A stretch of DNA of 64,000 nt from Mesostigma viride (lineage: Eukaryota; Streptophyta; Mesostigmatophyceae; Mesostigmatales; Mesostigmataceae). The position numbers were made by a program, and so were the translations under genes. Below are positions 21,826 through 32,130 of this stretch, piece by piece (within the stretch, counting starts at the first letter, position 1; every line of letters starts with the position of its first letter). Location of the stretch: contig RPFO01000392.1 in assembly GCA_009746045.1 (NCBI GenBank), forward strand, positions 920,627 to 984,626, given 5' to 3'. A model generated the notes under the pieces. The model was not told the DNA's origin. It did no database searches and saw nothing but the letters and a program-made list of their open reading frames with translations.

Positions 21826-24402
21826 CTGTCACGTCCGTGAGATCTCATTTACGTCCGTGCACTCAAGAAGTTACGCGATTGCCGTAATCGGAATCGTTAC
21901 GTCCGACGTTTGGTTGGTTCCGATTCAGTATAGGCCGCAGGCTTTGTTCCTTGGGCCGGTGTGGAGCGCCGCGCCGGAAAGACCTGAATTTCTAGAGTGA
22001 CAGTCTTAGGTGACCTGACTTAGGTTCGGGCGCAAGACTTTGGGGCACAAAGCCTTGGTGGCTTGCGCAATATTCCGGTGCGTGACATTTGGCAGTTATG
22101 AATCTTTTGTATTGTCCAGACGGAATGATGTTCAGTCCATCTGACAAAGCTAGATACGCAGATCGTAGTGTGCGGTGTGCTGGCTCGCACGTGGCTGTCG
22201 AATAGACTTGCTCTGCATTTTGCTGGCAGTCTAACTGCACGTCAGGCGGCTTGCTGGCAAATGCGACAGCGCATGGATGCCGGGATTTTTGGAGGTATTT
22301 AGGAGCACAGCAGCGGCCATGGTGGTCGTTGTTCGCTCGTTACTCTCCCTCACAACTTGGTGTTGTCGTCAAGGGGTTTAACCCCTAAATGGTCTGAGAT
22401 CCTGCCGATAAATCGGCTGGATCTTCACAATTTTGCAAACCAGATGCCATCCAACCTACCCATATCCAATGGCTGTCCTTGGGGGCCAAGCATGTCCATG
22501 AGTTGCCCTTCGGGTTGGTATATCACAACCTCACATATATGCAGGGTAGGCCATATATAACTGCCGTCAAAGTCAGGGGGGTCAAGACGCGCGTTTTCAT
22601 TTTTGGTAGAATGTGCATTTTGAATTATGTTATAAGACCTAGGCACCTACCACTTCAGGGATGATAAACAATTAGTTGCTGAACAGTTTGAGCCATTGGG
22701 GTCATCATTTGGGTGGGTATACCAGCAGTTACACCCAGTACAGCCCATAGGGGTACCGTTGGTAAAAAGCAACCAAGGGGGGAGGGGTGGGCATACTACC
22801 TACTAATATGGCCACCAACCATGCCAAACAATACATTTCCCTTCCACAATGATGGGGAAACATAACTGCATCATCACACTGCCCTTACATGGCACCTATG
22901 TGCAGGTGCCACCTTGTCCATGCACGTAGGTAACGTGGTACGGATACCCTACGCAAGGCATGCATTCTAGGAGGCAGCCACCAACAAACTAGTGATGTTG
23001 AGCCTATATCAGCCTGCCCTAGCAAGGATAAACTAGGCCTAAGCTGCTATAGCTTGCCAGGTGATGGCCAGCACACCTGGTGGCACATGCTGTCAATGGG
23101 AAGCTTTTACTCACCAGTTACGTGCTTCATGATGCCACAGAGACCAGCCAACTGCCTCACACTCATGCAATATGTGTATGGGAAATGTATAACAAACATA
23201 TATGGAGGTATTCAAACCCATACAGCCTCTAAAACTTATCCCCATCACCCTGTGGCAGGTCAACTGACTGAGGGAAGCATCTAAGAAGGGTGTTTTAGAA
23301 AGGGGCCAGGCCAGGGTCAAGAAAGAGCATGAATAGTGCAAAAAGAATGTGCTACACAAGCTAGAACGTATATATAAACGTCAAACATCGATAGGAAAAC
23401 GATGCTTAAGCTTTACCAAGCATGGATGGCGTTACCTTGGCCCAGGCGGTGGCCGCAAAATGGCGCATTTCGGCACACCAAAGTTGTGCAGCATGGTCGC
23501 TGGATTCGGCGATTTCTGGCCACCCTTGCACGTTTGCGACTACTATGTATCATGAAAAGTACAAAGAAACCCATATATCCTTGAAAATACGCCGGAAAGG
23601 TATTGCTATCAACGTTTCTATCGTCCGGCCTGATCGCAGTTTTTTCCAGCAAGAACGCTGCCGACACCTATCAAATGGCATTCCCGCGAACCAAAAATTG
23701 GCCTGTATGATCTTTAGGACGTATAAAATCAACATCCTAAGTTTGGCCAGAAAATTCTAACGCAAACGTCAATGCCATGCGTGGGCGCAAGCCGCCATGG
23801 CCAGGTCGTCGTTTTCCGGAATGCACGTTGTACGTGAAAAAGTACCCTGACCCCTTGTACTTTGACCGGCCAGAACACCTCTATAACTTTGTCAAAAGTA
23901 TGCAAACCCTAGTACCATGCTGTGAAGAATTTTATAAACTTTCGATCTTCTCAGCTAAACTTTTCCTAATTCTCAATAGATTTCGCGGCATCTGGTCCCC
24001 CGAGAAGGGGCCGATGCATCGGCTGGAACTCGATTTTTGGCGGAAAATCGGCAGCAAGACCATTTAGGGGTTAATAGTGGAACAATCCGGAGCAGCCCCC
24101 GAGAGTGGTTGCAATGAGTAATTGTCATGAGATTGGTTGACGGAAGTGATAACTGTTTGGTTTCGTCAAGATGATGTGTGTATTGTGGGCGAGACTCGGG
24201 AAGGAACCCGGTCGTCGTTGGCCAGTGAGCCATAGCTGGGGTAAGCGGGATAGGTAGACAGGATAGGGGGCGCTAAAGGATGGGGGCGTATATATAGGAT
24301 GTCGTACTTGTGCGTCACTGTCCAAATAAGGCTAAGCGGTTCTTGATAACCTAGCAGGCCTCGGGTGACGCCACACTGCTCCGCTTGGCTTACGGCTGGC
24401 AG
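21826..24402 (+). repeat. ~870-bp repeat, copy 2, filled and partly inverted
   Basis: Copy 2 differs from copy 1 by only a few substitutions, a small indel near its start (GAGATCTC against GATC), the piggyBac-like insertion at 22,382-24,070, and a 3' part in which the ~105 bp of copy 1 at 21,101-21,205 appears reverse-complemented (about 24,298-24,402). Confidence 0.75.
22382..24070 (-). mobile_element. piggyBac-like TTAA element, copy B (1,689 bp, inverted)
   Basis: Flanked by TTAA at 22,378-22,381 and 24,071-24,074, with the same CCCCTAAATGG ends as copies A and C but in opposite orientation. The empty allele-like site is at 20,888. The conserved 142-codon frame is shortened here by a stop after ARKF, which argues against selection on that frame. 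Confidence 0.88.
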
Positions 24403-24741
24403 TCAGTGAACGGGCATGTGCCGCATGTTTAAGTTCTGTTCCATAAGTGACCCAGTCATTCTGTGACTGACCTTGAACTTTGGTTGTGAATGGTTGGCTT
24501 GAGATCACGTTATGATTGTAACTGCCACACAGTCAGAAAAGAACCGGTTTGGTGTGGCCACGTTGTAGGTAGATCATAACTGCTACCCAGTAGCTGAGCC
24601 TGGAATTGTTTAAAAGGCGAAGCTACGCACCTTGTTTGCTCTCTTAGTACCTCACACCTCACACACTCCTGTGGTGGAACTAGCAGCCGGCCAGCTGCCG
24701 ACTGAGACTTATTTTTATCTGAGTGAAATAAAGTAAAACTT

Positions 24742-25198
24742 CAGTTTCCCAAGCAGAATGGATATGGCTACGCACTACTATGCTATACGCGATCTGGACC
24801 ATACGCAACGAGACAGTCTTTAAGGTCCGCGAGGAGTATACCCGCGGCGGCGTAGTCCGGCGCTTTATATACCTATGGAATGCGGCTATGCGCCGCTACT
24901 GGCTGTTAGCTCAGGAACAACACAGGGTGTGGGACCCAGGGCCCAATAACGACAAGCCCAGCCCGCTCCAGCTTTTTCATGATCTACTGGGCCGTAATCA
25001 GGTATTCACCAGTATGCCTCATGGCGACATCACTCAGGTCCAATGGCTTCCCTGGTCTAATAACGCGCCCTATTAGCCTTTCACCTGTCACCGCCACACG
25101 TGTGTGTGCCCACCTTCATTAGGATTCGCTGATACTCATTTCCCCTCTCACCTCTTTGGTCCATAATTGGCTAATAAAATATACCCATTTCCCCGAAA
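24742..25198 (+). mobile_element. 5'-truncated LINE family F insertion with 15-bp target duplication
   Basis: Flanked by AATAAAGTAAAACTT at 24,727-24,741 and 25,199-25,213. It carries the last ~110 codons of the RT protein and a ~120-bp 3' UTR ending CCCCGAAA. The target is an LTR. Confidence 0.9.
24744..25076 (+). pseudogene. C-terminal end of LINE family F RT protein
   Basis: Open from the truncation point to TAG: WIWLRT, YAIWTIRNETVF, RFIYLWNAAMRRYWLLAQ, WDPGPNNDKPSPLQLFHDL and VQWLPWS blocks. It aligns along its length with the copy at 61,958-62,683. This region follows the zinc-binding segment (zf-RVT type) in the longer copy. A 5'-truncated retrotransposon gene, not a functional enzyme. 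Confidence 0.8.
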
Positions 25199-25244
25199 AA
25201 TAAAGTAAAACTTTGTTTCAAACATTGTTTTCTCACTCCTAACA

Positions 25245-25497
25245 TACGCGAGCTGATATTCCGCGGAAAACTCGTAGACCGACGTTGGGATTCACCGGGC
25301 TGGCGTCAGCGATCAGCATATCGCGACGTGGCCGCGTCAGAAGAACGTAAAAGATCCTACTTGCCAGCGAACGCTGACCTTGTTGACGATATTTGGGGTT
25401 TACTTGTGGAATCTTCTACACGTGTATACTTTATTCTCGTTAATTCACTTTCGTTCGTTGCCTGGCTACGGGGAAGGCGCCATATTAATTACGGGTC
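25245..25497 (+). other. Possible 5' leader of the 25.5-kb ORF
   Basis: No repeat identified. It lies between the LTR end and the ATG at 25,498 and could hold the leader or an upstream exon of the next gene. Confidence 0.3.
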
Positions 25498-26682
25498 ATG
25501 GCGCTCGTCTTTACCCAGCATGACTATTCCCAGATGGACAGCTCGTTCCTGGGATCTGCGATGTATGGCGAGAGGAACGGTATGGTTCAACTCCCAAGTA
25601 TTAAATTGGCAGAGATGCCACGTGCGGAGAATTTGTGGCGCCAACCCCCAGCCGAGGTCGCCTCGCCTTGTTATCCCTACGACATGCAGGACGTCACCTA
25701 CCTTGAAACTACCGCGTCTCCGACTCGAACAGTACCTTTTGGCGGTTTTGAAGGGCGTAGCGGCAGCCATGGGTCGATGTCAGTGACCCTCATGGAGCCG
25801 TCCCCGCCGAAGCATTGGATTGAGGCTAGGATGAGAAGGTGTGGCGCGAACGAGCCAGCAATATCCCCAGCATGCACACAGGAAGATGCAGCAAGCCCGA
25901 GCACAATCACACCGCTGAAGAATCCGTCTCTCCTGGCAGACACGCGCTCGCCACAGCACTGGATCGACGCCAGAATTTGTTCCCCAAATCGGCGAGGGAA
26001 GGCTCATGGCGCTGGGCTCTCTACCAGCATACGTCGGTCTAAGTCATGCCAAGCATTCACGGAATTCGCTACGGTTTCCCCTGCCAAAGTCTCAAGCCCG
26101 ACGGTTCCCCCTGCCGAAGTCTCAAGCCCGACGGTTACCGCTGCCGAAGGCTCAAGCCCGACGGTTACCCCTGCCGAAGGCTCAAGCCCCACTCCTCAAG
26201 GCTACTCGTGGTGGAAGCTGCGATCCCATACGCGGCGATCGACATCCGGGGGGAGGCCGAGCGGCGATACGGAAGCCGACGTCGCGTCTTCCCGGCCCTG
26301 CGCCGTTCCGGTGAGCGTGGAAGGCATGCTGTTCTTCAGCGAGATTTCCCGGTCCAGCATTCTATGCCCCCAGGCGGCCTCCGCCGCGGCGTCCTGGCAC
26401 ACCGAGGTGCCCCGCGATGACCTCAGCGGGATGCATGTGAAGCCGCCGCCCAAGCCCGAGAACGCCAGCTTTAATACCGGGGATCCCTCCCCGCCGTCAT
26501 CCATCCGCAAGCTTTCCCTCTCGCTGGGCCGCCCGGCCATCAACCTCCTAACAAAAGATTTCCCCGGCAAGCAGCGGCGGCGGTCAACCTCGCTGGCCCT
26601 CTGCGGCACCCAGGGGGTCTCTGAGGGCTACGTGGACGCCAAGCTTCACCCATTCATTAACAAGTTGCCTCAGCTGATCTGA
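25498..26682 (+). CDS. Unknown protein with repeated HWI(E/D)AR and T-V-x-P-A motifs
   Basis: A 394-codon open frame from ATG to TGA that I do not recognise. The protein is rich in Ser, Pro and Ala and probably disordered. It has two similar blocks, PSPPKHWIEARM at about residue 102 and RSPQHWIDARIC at about residue 150. A run of four 10-residue repeats of TVxPAxxSSP type follows at about residues 192-232, coded by a 30-bp tandem repeat. The C-terminal part is basic (SIRKLSLSLGRP, GKQRRRS). No signal peptide or membrane segment is seen. It is one of the few stretches between 11 and 42 kb not matched by another repeat in the window, so a host gene is possible. The protein may start in an upstream exon. 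It could also be a fortuitous open frame, as the region is fairly GC-rich. Confidence 0.45.
   Translation: MALVFTQHDYSQMDSSFLGSAMYGERNGMVQLPSIKLAEMPRAENLWRQPPAEVASPCYPYDMQDVTYLETTASPTRTVPFGGFEGRSGSHGSMSVTLMEPSPPKHWIEARMRRCGANEPAISPACTQEDAASPSTITPLKNPSLLADTRSPQHWIDARICSPNRRGKAHGAGLSTSIRRSKSCQAFTEFATVSPAKVSSPTVPPAEVSSPTVTAAEGSSPTVTPAEGSSPTPQGYSWWKLRSHTRRSTSGGRPSGDTEADVASSRPCAVPVSVEGMLFFSEISRSSILCPQAASAAASWHTEVPRDDLSGMHVKPPPKPENASFNTGDPSPPSSIRKLSLSLGRPAINLLTKDFPGKQRRRSTSLALCGTQGVSEGYVDAKLHPFINKLPQLI
26075..26195 (+). repeat. 30-bp tandem repeat, about 4 units
   Basis: Units read TTNCCCCTGCCGAAG plus NCTCAAGCCCGACGG with few differences. The period is a multiple of three, so it adds ten residues per unit to the unknown protein at 25,498-26,682. 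Confidence 0.85.
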
Positions 26683-27678
26683 GGCGCTGAGCTGAGCGTG
26701 GATCTGTTCCACTGACTTGTGGAGCCGCTGATCTGATCTGGGGCGTCATGAGAGCCGGACCAGAGAAACCAAGTGTGGTGCTTTGTATGAAGGGTGTGCG
26801 CTGCCACTAGCGCGGTGGCGGCCCAAAATTCCCTTACTGTATAAATTGAACGCAAGGACGACGCGGGTGGACACGCCCTGGGACATATTTCTAAGGCTCC
26901 TCCTTCATGTACATGAATGAAAACGACACATCTTGTGGGCTTACTCTTAACTTAGCCCAGGCCATGAATATCAATGAGACAACAATATACACATATAGAT
27001 GGGGCGGTGCTGTTCCCCAAAACCCTTATGTTCTTTGCATGCCCCAGCTGGTATATATCAAAGAGACAGCCAGCTCAGGCCAAAAATCTGGAAGAATATA
27101 TATATATATATATATATATACGTGGCAATGTGCCTGCTTCGGATGGTTGTGTATCATGAAACAAACTTAATGAGGACTGTGTGCCTGGATTATTTACATT
27201 GGCACTGGTTCTGTTTCCTGCGCATCCAGCGTGCCGGAATCTCATGTAGGGTCATCTCTTTCCAGCATACCAGCTAGGTCTCCACGGCGGTCCCAGGACG
27301 CCTTAGCCTCCCCTTGGTTATATCTTTACAGCAGCAGTTGGGAGTGTCTTTGGTGCTTTTATTATCAGTGCAGCCGGAAGCGTGGCTTTTAGTTAGAATT
27401 GAATGGGATCACGTAACATCATTTTAGGCAGTATATGATCCGGACGCCTTACGGGTGCTATTGACATTCTGACAGATGGTCGACGTATTGCGATTCGATG
27501 TTTTATTGGTGTGGGGGGGGGGGCAGGATTATGTGCCCCAGTAATTCTTGTGGTGTGCGCCAGCTGATGGCGCTCGCATGCGTGTTCGGCAACGCTGAGG
27601 CTGAGCTCGCATGCAAATCATGCTTGTCAACTGTTATGAGTGCTTACCCGGTGCAAGGGTATACACGTCTGAGGATTA
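26683..27678. other. Intergenic stretch with a (TA)n tract
   Basis: A short TA repeat lies at about 27,096-27,120, directly after a fragment of the GGAGACAACCAGC-type repeat (27,058-27,093). No gene seen. Confidence 0.45.
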
Positions 27679-27725
27679 AGAAAATTAAATTATAACAAGA
27701 CTCTGTTGGGAGATCATGTAGCACG
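27679..27725 (-). mobile_element. B-type hairpin tail fragment
   Basis: Minus-strand GTGCTACATGATCTCCCAAC and the matching arm, with an AATTTAATTT-like tail. Only the 3' terminus of the element is present. Confidence 0.6.
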
Positions 27726-27801
27726 TATTCTATTGAGTCTGCGGATACTAGTCGCAATTGACCTCGATCTTACATTGCACATAACAAGTACTTATCGCCA
27801 T

Positions 27802-28050
27802 TTAAAAAATAAAATTAAATTACAACATGACTCCGTTGGGAGATCATGTAGCACATCTTCCTTGCTGGATGGATAGAGGTGGGCAAAGCCACGGAATCGA
27901 ACTCAGCTAACTCTTAGCTATCTATTTTAGAAAATCCTAACTACGCTACTCAGCAAAGCGCCCCTTCCGCTTGGGGGAAGGGGGCTTGCCCACAGGGGCT
28001 GGCGCCAGGTTCACACGCGTGTGAGCCTGGACAATCTAGCGGTTGATATT
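27802..28050 (-). mobile_element. RT-LINE 3' UTR with B-type tail, 5'-truncated
   Basis: On the minus strand it carries the same 3' UTR as at 13.6-13.8 and 31.5-31.8 kb (CCCTTCCGCTTG block, GGGCAAAGCC, ATCCATCCAGCAAGG-like) followed by the B hairpin. No coding sequence remains. Confidence 0.7.
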
Positions 28051-28224
28051 AGTTAGTTTCGGCTACGTCCTCTAGGTTTGTACGTCACACTACAACCAGA
28101 TTCCAGCCGTGGTCAACTAGCTGCCTACTTCGGCGATACTAGAATATCGCGTAGGTCCGTGCGTAGTACTCCTGCGCACTTAGTTAGGTCTAGTGGTGAG
28201 TCATCTTCTATCAATTAATTAATT

Positions 28225-30205
28225 AATTTTCATCTTCTATTAATTAATTAATTAAAATCATAGCTCCGTTGGGAGCATATGTAACACATAGCCCTGAGAA
28301 AGGGGCATCTATGGGTTTGTAATACAATCAGGGCTACAACCTGCAGGTGGAGGATGTACAACTATCACCTGCTCTGGGTGCACAAGGTGCACCTGCACCG
28401 CCATGATGGTTCATGCCTCCTTACCAAGCACAGGCACCCAGGGGGGGCTTGAGGAGAGGGCCTAGAAGGCCTGCATGACATATGGGGTGGAAGGTATGTG
28501 GCTAGGCTATAGCTGGTGTACACATGGCATCTCAGCAGAGAGTAACTCCCTGCATAGGCATAGCAGGGCTAAATTCTTAATGCATCATCCATGGGAGGTC
28601 CCATTGTAGGCTGGGCGCGGCTAAATAGTGAAAGCATCATCCATGGGGGCCATTATGGGCGCACATGCGCGTGGCCCACATGCTAGGCTAGGCCTGACTA
28701 ATCTACACTACTGGTATAGGTTCCCTAGTCTGAGGTGGCAGGGGGGGCCTGCCATGGCTTGTGGTCAACCTGGATGACCGCCCCCCTCCAGTACACCGGC
28801 TTCCCCCCTGCGCGCTGCCGGAGCTGAAGGTAGGTCGGCCATAGCTCGCGTCGCCGCTGTTGCTGGGCCAGGGTCAAGTCGTCGTCCAGCGTGAAGCGAG
28901 TCTCCGAGAGCTTCTTGCGGCATTTAAGGAACGCCAGCTTGTCCCCCATGGACTTAAAGGTGAGAAGCACGGGTGCCGGGCCAGCCTTACCCCGCGCGCG
29001 GGGGAGGCGGACAGCCGACATGTCCGGCAGCTCACCAGTGAGTTGCATGGGGGCAAGAATGTCGCGCTTAAGTGCCGTGAGAAGGCTCGTCGGGGTCTCA
29101 CCTGCCGGCTGGTCGAGGTGCTTGACGATGACGTTGTGGCTGCGCTTGTCGATCTCGGCCTCCTCGCGAAGGTCGAGGGCTTGTTGCTTGAGTTGTGCCG
29201 CGATTGTGAAGGTGGTGGAGGTGGTATGATGCTTAAGCAAGTCCGCCCAGGTGGAGGGAACATCACTGGCTGGGCCAGCAGGTGCCGGCTGGGCAGCGAT
29301 TTCCTGCACCGCTTGGGCGGTGAGGCCGGCGGTGTCATGCAAGCTCTCAAGGGCGGTGGCGGTGGCTTGAAGGCGTTGGTCGAGGTCGAGGAGCTGGGCT
29401 TTGATGTCGGCAGTGAAGGCGGAAACGGCGGTGGAGGTGGAGGCGGCGGCGGTGGAAATGTGAGGAAGTTCAGCAGTCAGCGTGCCGCCGATTGCTGAAA
29501 TGTCGGCAGCACTGAGGGGGGTCACGTGCTGCTGGAAGGCTTCCGTCAGGATGGAACGGATTGTGGGGGCGGAGATGGATGGAGCCCAGATCTCGCCATC
29601 GGAGCGCTTGAGGAGGGAATTGAGAAGGGTATGCTGGAGTTCGGGGCGGGTGGTCCCGAAAAGCAGGTGGATGTTAACCCAGCGGATGCCGTTCCGGGGG
29701 TGAGGAGGCGATTGGTGTCGTGGAGATGGAGGCACAGGTCGTAAAGCGAAGCGTAGTCCCCGAAGAAGATGCATGTCATAGCATCGGTCGGGGGCATGTT
29801 GTCCCAGTCGTAATCATCGACCTGGAAAGGCCGGGGCCGAAAGCGCGGTTCTGAGGGGCGTGAAGACCCTCCTGTTTGTCGGGCGCGTTTAGGGTCAGGC
29901 GATGCTGAGGGCGAGGCGTTGAGCCCGGGAGGTTGCTGGGCGACCACCAGTGCACGACTAGTGTCACTGCTGCCTGCCGGACCTGGCGAAGCTGCAGCCT
30001 GAGCTGCAGACGGGTTTTCATGGCCGAGCGCATCCGCCAAACTGCGTTGCGTCGGGGGGCGTTTGCTCGTCATATATTATTGCGTTTTAGATTCGGAAAA
30101 TTATATCAGCATGTGCGTCTTAGAAAGACGAAGCGATAGTGATATTCACGGCTAAATTCGGTGCTCAAACGTGAAAGTTATGAGCTCCGACAGCCATGGC
30201 TACCT
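28225..30205 (-). mobile_element. Full-length ORF1-only LINE (HAL1-like), C-type tail
   Basis: On the minus strand: a 5' UTR (30,205-30,074) homologous to 39,125-38,990, ORF1 (30,073-28,725), about 440 bp of 3' UTR, then the C hairpin (28,283-28,258) and a TTAATTAA tail interrupted by a repeated TCATCTTCTAT. Nothing resembling RT or endonuclease is present. The 5' UTR shared with the 39-kb copy argues that the lack of RT is ancestral and not due to 5' truncation. Confidence 0.8.
28725..30073 (-). pseudogene. ORF1-like protein gene, one frameshift
   Basis: The N-terminal frame (30,073 to about 29,690) has a basic start, then VVAQQPPG, a PSASPDPKR stretch and MTCIFFGDYASLYDLC. The main frame (about 29,690-28,725) has VNIHLLFGTT, a predicted coiled coil around LLDLDQRLQATATALESL, LDLREEAEIDKRSHNVIVKHL, RLPRARGKAGPAPVLLTF, FTLDDDLTLAQQQRRREL and VYWRGAVIQVDHK. 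The two frames overlap, so a single frameshift near 29,690 breaks an ORF of about 450 codons. The layout resembles L1-type ORF1 nucleic-acid-binding chaperones. It is the best preserved ORF1 in the window. Confidence 0.75.
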
Positions 30206-30239
30206 CGTGGCCTATGATGTGCCTATGATGTGTTTAGTT

Positions 30240-30530
30240 AGGGGTTGTGTTTATGGGTTCATCTTCTATAGATTCAGCAATATCAGACATATTGGCACCC
30301 CTCTCCGGTAAAGAGGTTTTTCGCAGTTGGGCTGTTTCGAAACGTTTTAAAAGTGAGATGCCTTCGGATCAGGAGACTCACCACACAGCCGCGAAATCAT
30401 GCCAAAGATCCTATGTTCGATTCCTTGCTGGTAGCTTCTAGGCTTTCTTACTTTCTGTGTTCCGCGGAATCTCAGATTTGGGCAGCTAGCGTTTTCACGT
30501 TTGTTGCTTTCTGACGACAATCTTCTGCCA
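30240..30530 (+). repeat. Interspersed repeat R3
   Basis: Inverse copy of 53,150-53,360. Shared landmarks are CTGTTTCGAAACG, GATGCCTTCGGATCAGGAGA, CGCGAAATCATGCCAAAG and TTCCGCGGAATCTCAGATTTG. It includes GTTCGATTCC, which fits a tRNA B-box, but no tRNA fold was found. It may be a tRNA-derived SINE; unproven. Confidence 0.55.
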
Positions 30531-30654
30531 CCTCAAGATTCTTGTTCTGCATAGCAGTCCAAGCAAGAGAGAGGGGGAGAATGCGGTGTTCAAACTGAGC
30601 TGGGACCATGCACTAGGTCAGCCAGCAACATCTTATCGCCATGCGTCCAGGCAT

Positions 30655-30795
30655 AGTTGTCTCACTTCAACAAGTACTTATGTGTCATGCGCATGGGCAT
30701 GCCACGGAGTACTATCATGCTAATCTCATTAGAAAAATGATTACACGAAAGCTACAAATATCGTCTGCATCATGCCCCAACCATATCTAGTCACT
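30655..30795 (-). mobile_element. LINE family E 3' fragment
   Basis: Same segment as 11,105-11,250: TGTCATGCGCATGGGCATGCC, CTCATTAGAAAAATGATTAC and ATCATGCCCCAACCAT in order, minus-strand orientation. Confidence 0.6.
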
Positions 30796-30798
30796 AGT

Positions 30799-30862
30799 TA
30801 AAAAAAATTAAAATTATTAAATTATAACATGACTCCGTTGGGAGATCATGTAGCACATATCC
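30799..30862 (-). mobile_element. B-type hairpin tail fragment
   Basis: AAATTAAAATTATTAAATT tail followed (minus strand, 5' side) by the perfect B hairpin. Only the 3' terminus is retained. Confidence 0.65.
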
Positions 30863-30879
30863 CTTGCACTCACCAGATA

Positions 30880-31815
30880 GAGGGGGATATAATCAAGGAC
30901 AACTGCTGGGATCAAGCATGATCCCCGACACCGCCGACGATGTGGACACCCGCATCGGCCTGGCCTGGGCTAGCTAGGCATCGTTCGCTCAATTAAAACC
31001 TACTGGCTGGCACTCAAAGGCCCTCGGCGAGCACCGCAAGCGCATGCTCCTCTTGAAACTGAGGTCCTGGTCCTCACGGTGCTCACCTATGGCGCCGAGG
31101 CATGGGCGCTCATTGGACACTGCACGTTGGCCGCCAAGCTCGACGGCACGGTAACCAGGATGCTCCGTCAGGCCCTGAATGTAGGGTTTTCCACGCATAG
31201 GTCTTTATATAGAATCTTTGTACCAGGGCATGCCTCGCATTTCGGACGAGATTAGACACTGCGTAGGATAGCATTCGTAGGACATCTTGCTCGCACCAGC
31301 CAGGTAGACACCGACCTCGGTACGTCTCGATCGAGACCAGCCCCCATGCAGCGGCTTGGCCGGCCAGCCGGAGGACGGCATATCCTGACCTGGCCTGGCC
31401 CCAAGGACATACCTAGGAAGGTAGGCAAACACTGATGTCATGACCTACCGGCACAGCAGTTACTCACTTACTGGCCGACCTAGTGGTCCCAGCCCCGTTT
31501 GAACATCGCATTCACTCCCTCTCTCTTGCTTGGACTGCTATGCAGAACAAGAAGAGGTGGCAGACGATTGTCCAGGCTCAATCATACGTCAGCCCCTGTG
31601 GGCAAGCCCGCCCCCCCACCCTCGAAGGGGCGCTTTGCTGCATGAGTAGCATAGCTGGGGTTTTCTAGATTAGATTACTAATTACCAGCTTAGAGTTTAT
31701 TTTATTTCGGTTTCGCGGCTGTGCCCACCTCCATGCATCCATCCAGCAAGGGAATATGTGCTACATGATCTCTCAACGGTGTCATGTTATAATTTTATTT
31801 AATTTTTTTTCTAAC
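30880..31815 (+). pseudogene. RT-LINE 3' half, broken, B-type tail
   Basis: Fragments of the RT thumb and C-terminal region in several frames: IPDTADDVDTRIGL, TYWLALKG, a VLTYGAEAWAL-like block, LDGTVTRMLRQALNVGFSTHR and GHLARTSQVDTD. The standard 3' UTR follows, then a slightly damaged B hairpin (31,763-31,787) and an ATTTTATTTAA tail. Many frameshifts and stops. Confidence 0.7.
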
Positions 31816-31845
31816 CAAGGAGACAACCAGCGCAGGCCAGAAATA

Positions 31846-31931
31846 AAATAAAATAAAATAATATTGTAACATATCTCCGTTGGGAGTACATGTAGCACTG
31901 TCATCATATCCCTGAGAAAGGGGCATATTAA
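31846..31931 (-). mobile_element. D-type hairpin tail with (TAAAA)n
   Basis: Minus-strand ACATGTACTCCCAACGGAG hairpin and an AAATAAAATAAAATA-type tail at 31,846-31,862; followed by the CCCTGAGAAAGGGGCAT block typical of ORF1-only 3' ends. Strongly truncated. Confidence 0.6.
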
Positions 31932-32130
31932 TTAACTAATTAATAAAACACGTGCTCCCGTTGGGGAGTCACGGAGCACCGAAGTGCAAGCTTGTAATCC
32001 CTGTGTGTGCACTACAGGAGAATGGGCAGAGACCAGTCTCCTTCATGCCAAAGGCATGCCACAGCTGCATTCGGGCGCGCTAGCTAAGGACAGGCTAACG
32101 ATCCGGCAAACTGTGGGTGCAACAGGGGCA
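31932..32130 (-). mobile_element. ORF1-only LINE 3' UTR with A-type tail
   Basis: The same order as 36,975-37,180 and the complement of 16,760-16,950: tail, A hairpin, TTCG hairpin, TGTGTGTGCAC and GGCATGCC, ATTCGGGCGCGCTAGCT. 5'-truncated within the 3' UTR and placed directly against an RT-LINE. Confidence 0.7.

Larger units (their letters stand above)
24407..25244 (+). mobile_element. Solo-like LTR split by a LINE
   Basis: 24,407-24,741 plus 25,214-25,244 together make 366 bp, the same length and sequence as the LTR at 63,012-63,377. It starts TGAACGGGC and ends CCTAACA. No primer-binding site follows and the flanks (GTCAG, TACGC) do not match, so it is either a solo LTR whose duplication was lost or the end of a rearranged element. 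Confidence 0.8.

Noticed and set aside
20341-24276. Complete LTR retrotransposon with the ~870-bp repeats as LTRs
   Set aside because: No primer-binding site after copy 1, no polypurine tract before copy 2, no matching TG/CA ends and an interior of only ~600 bp without gag or pol.
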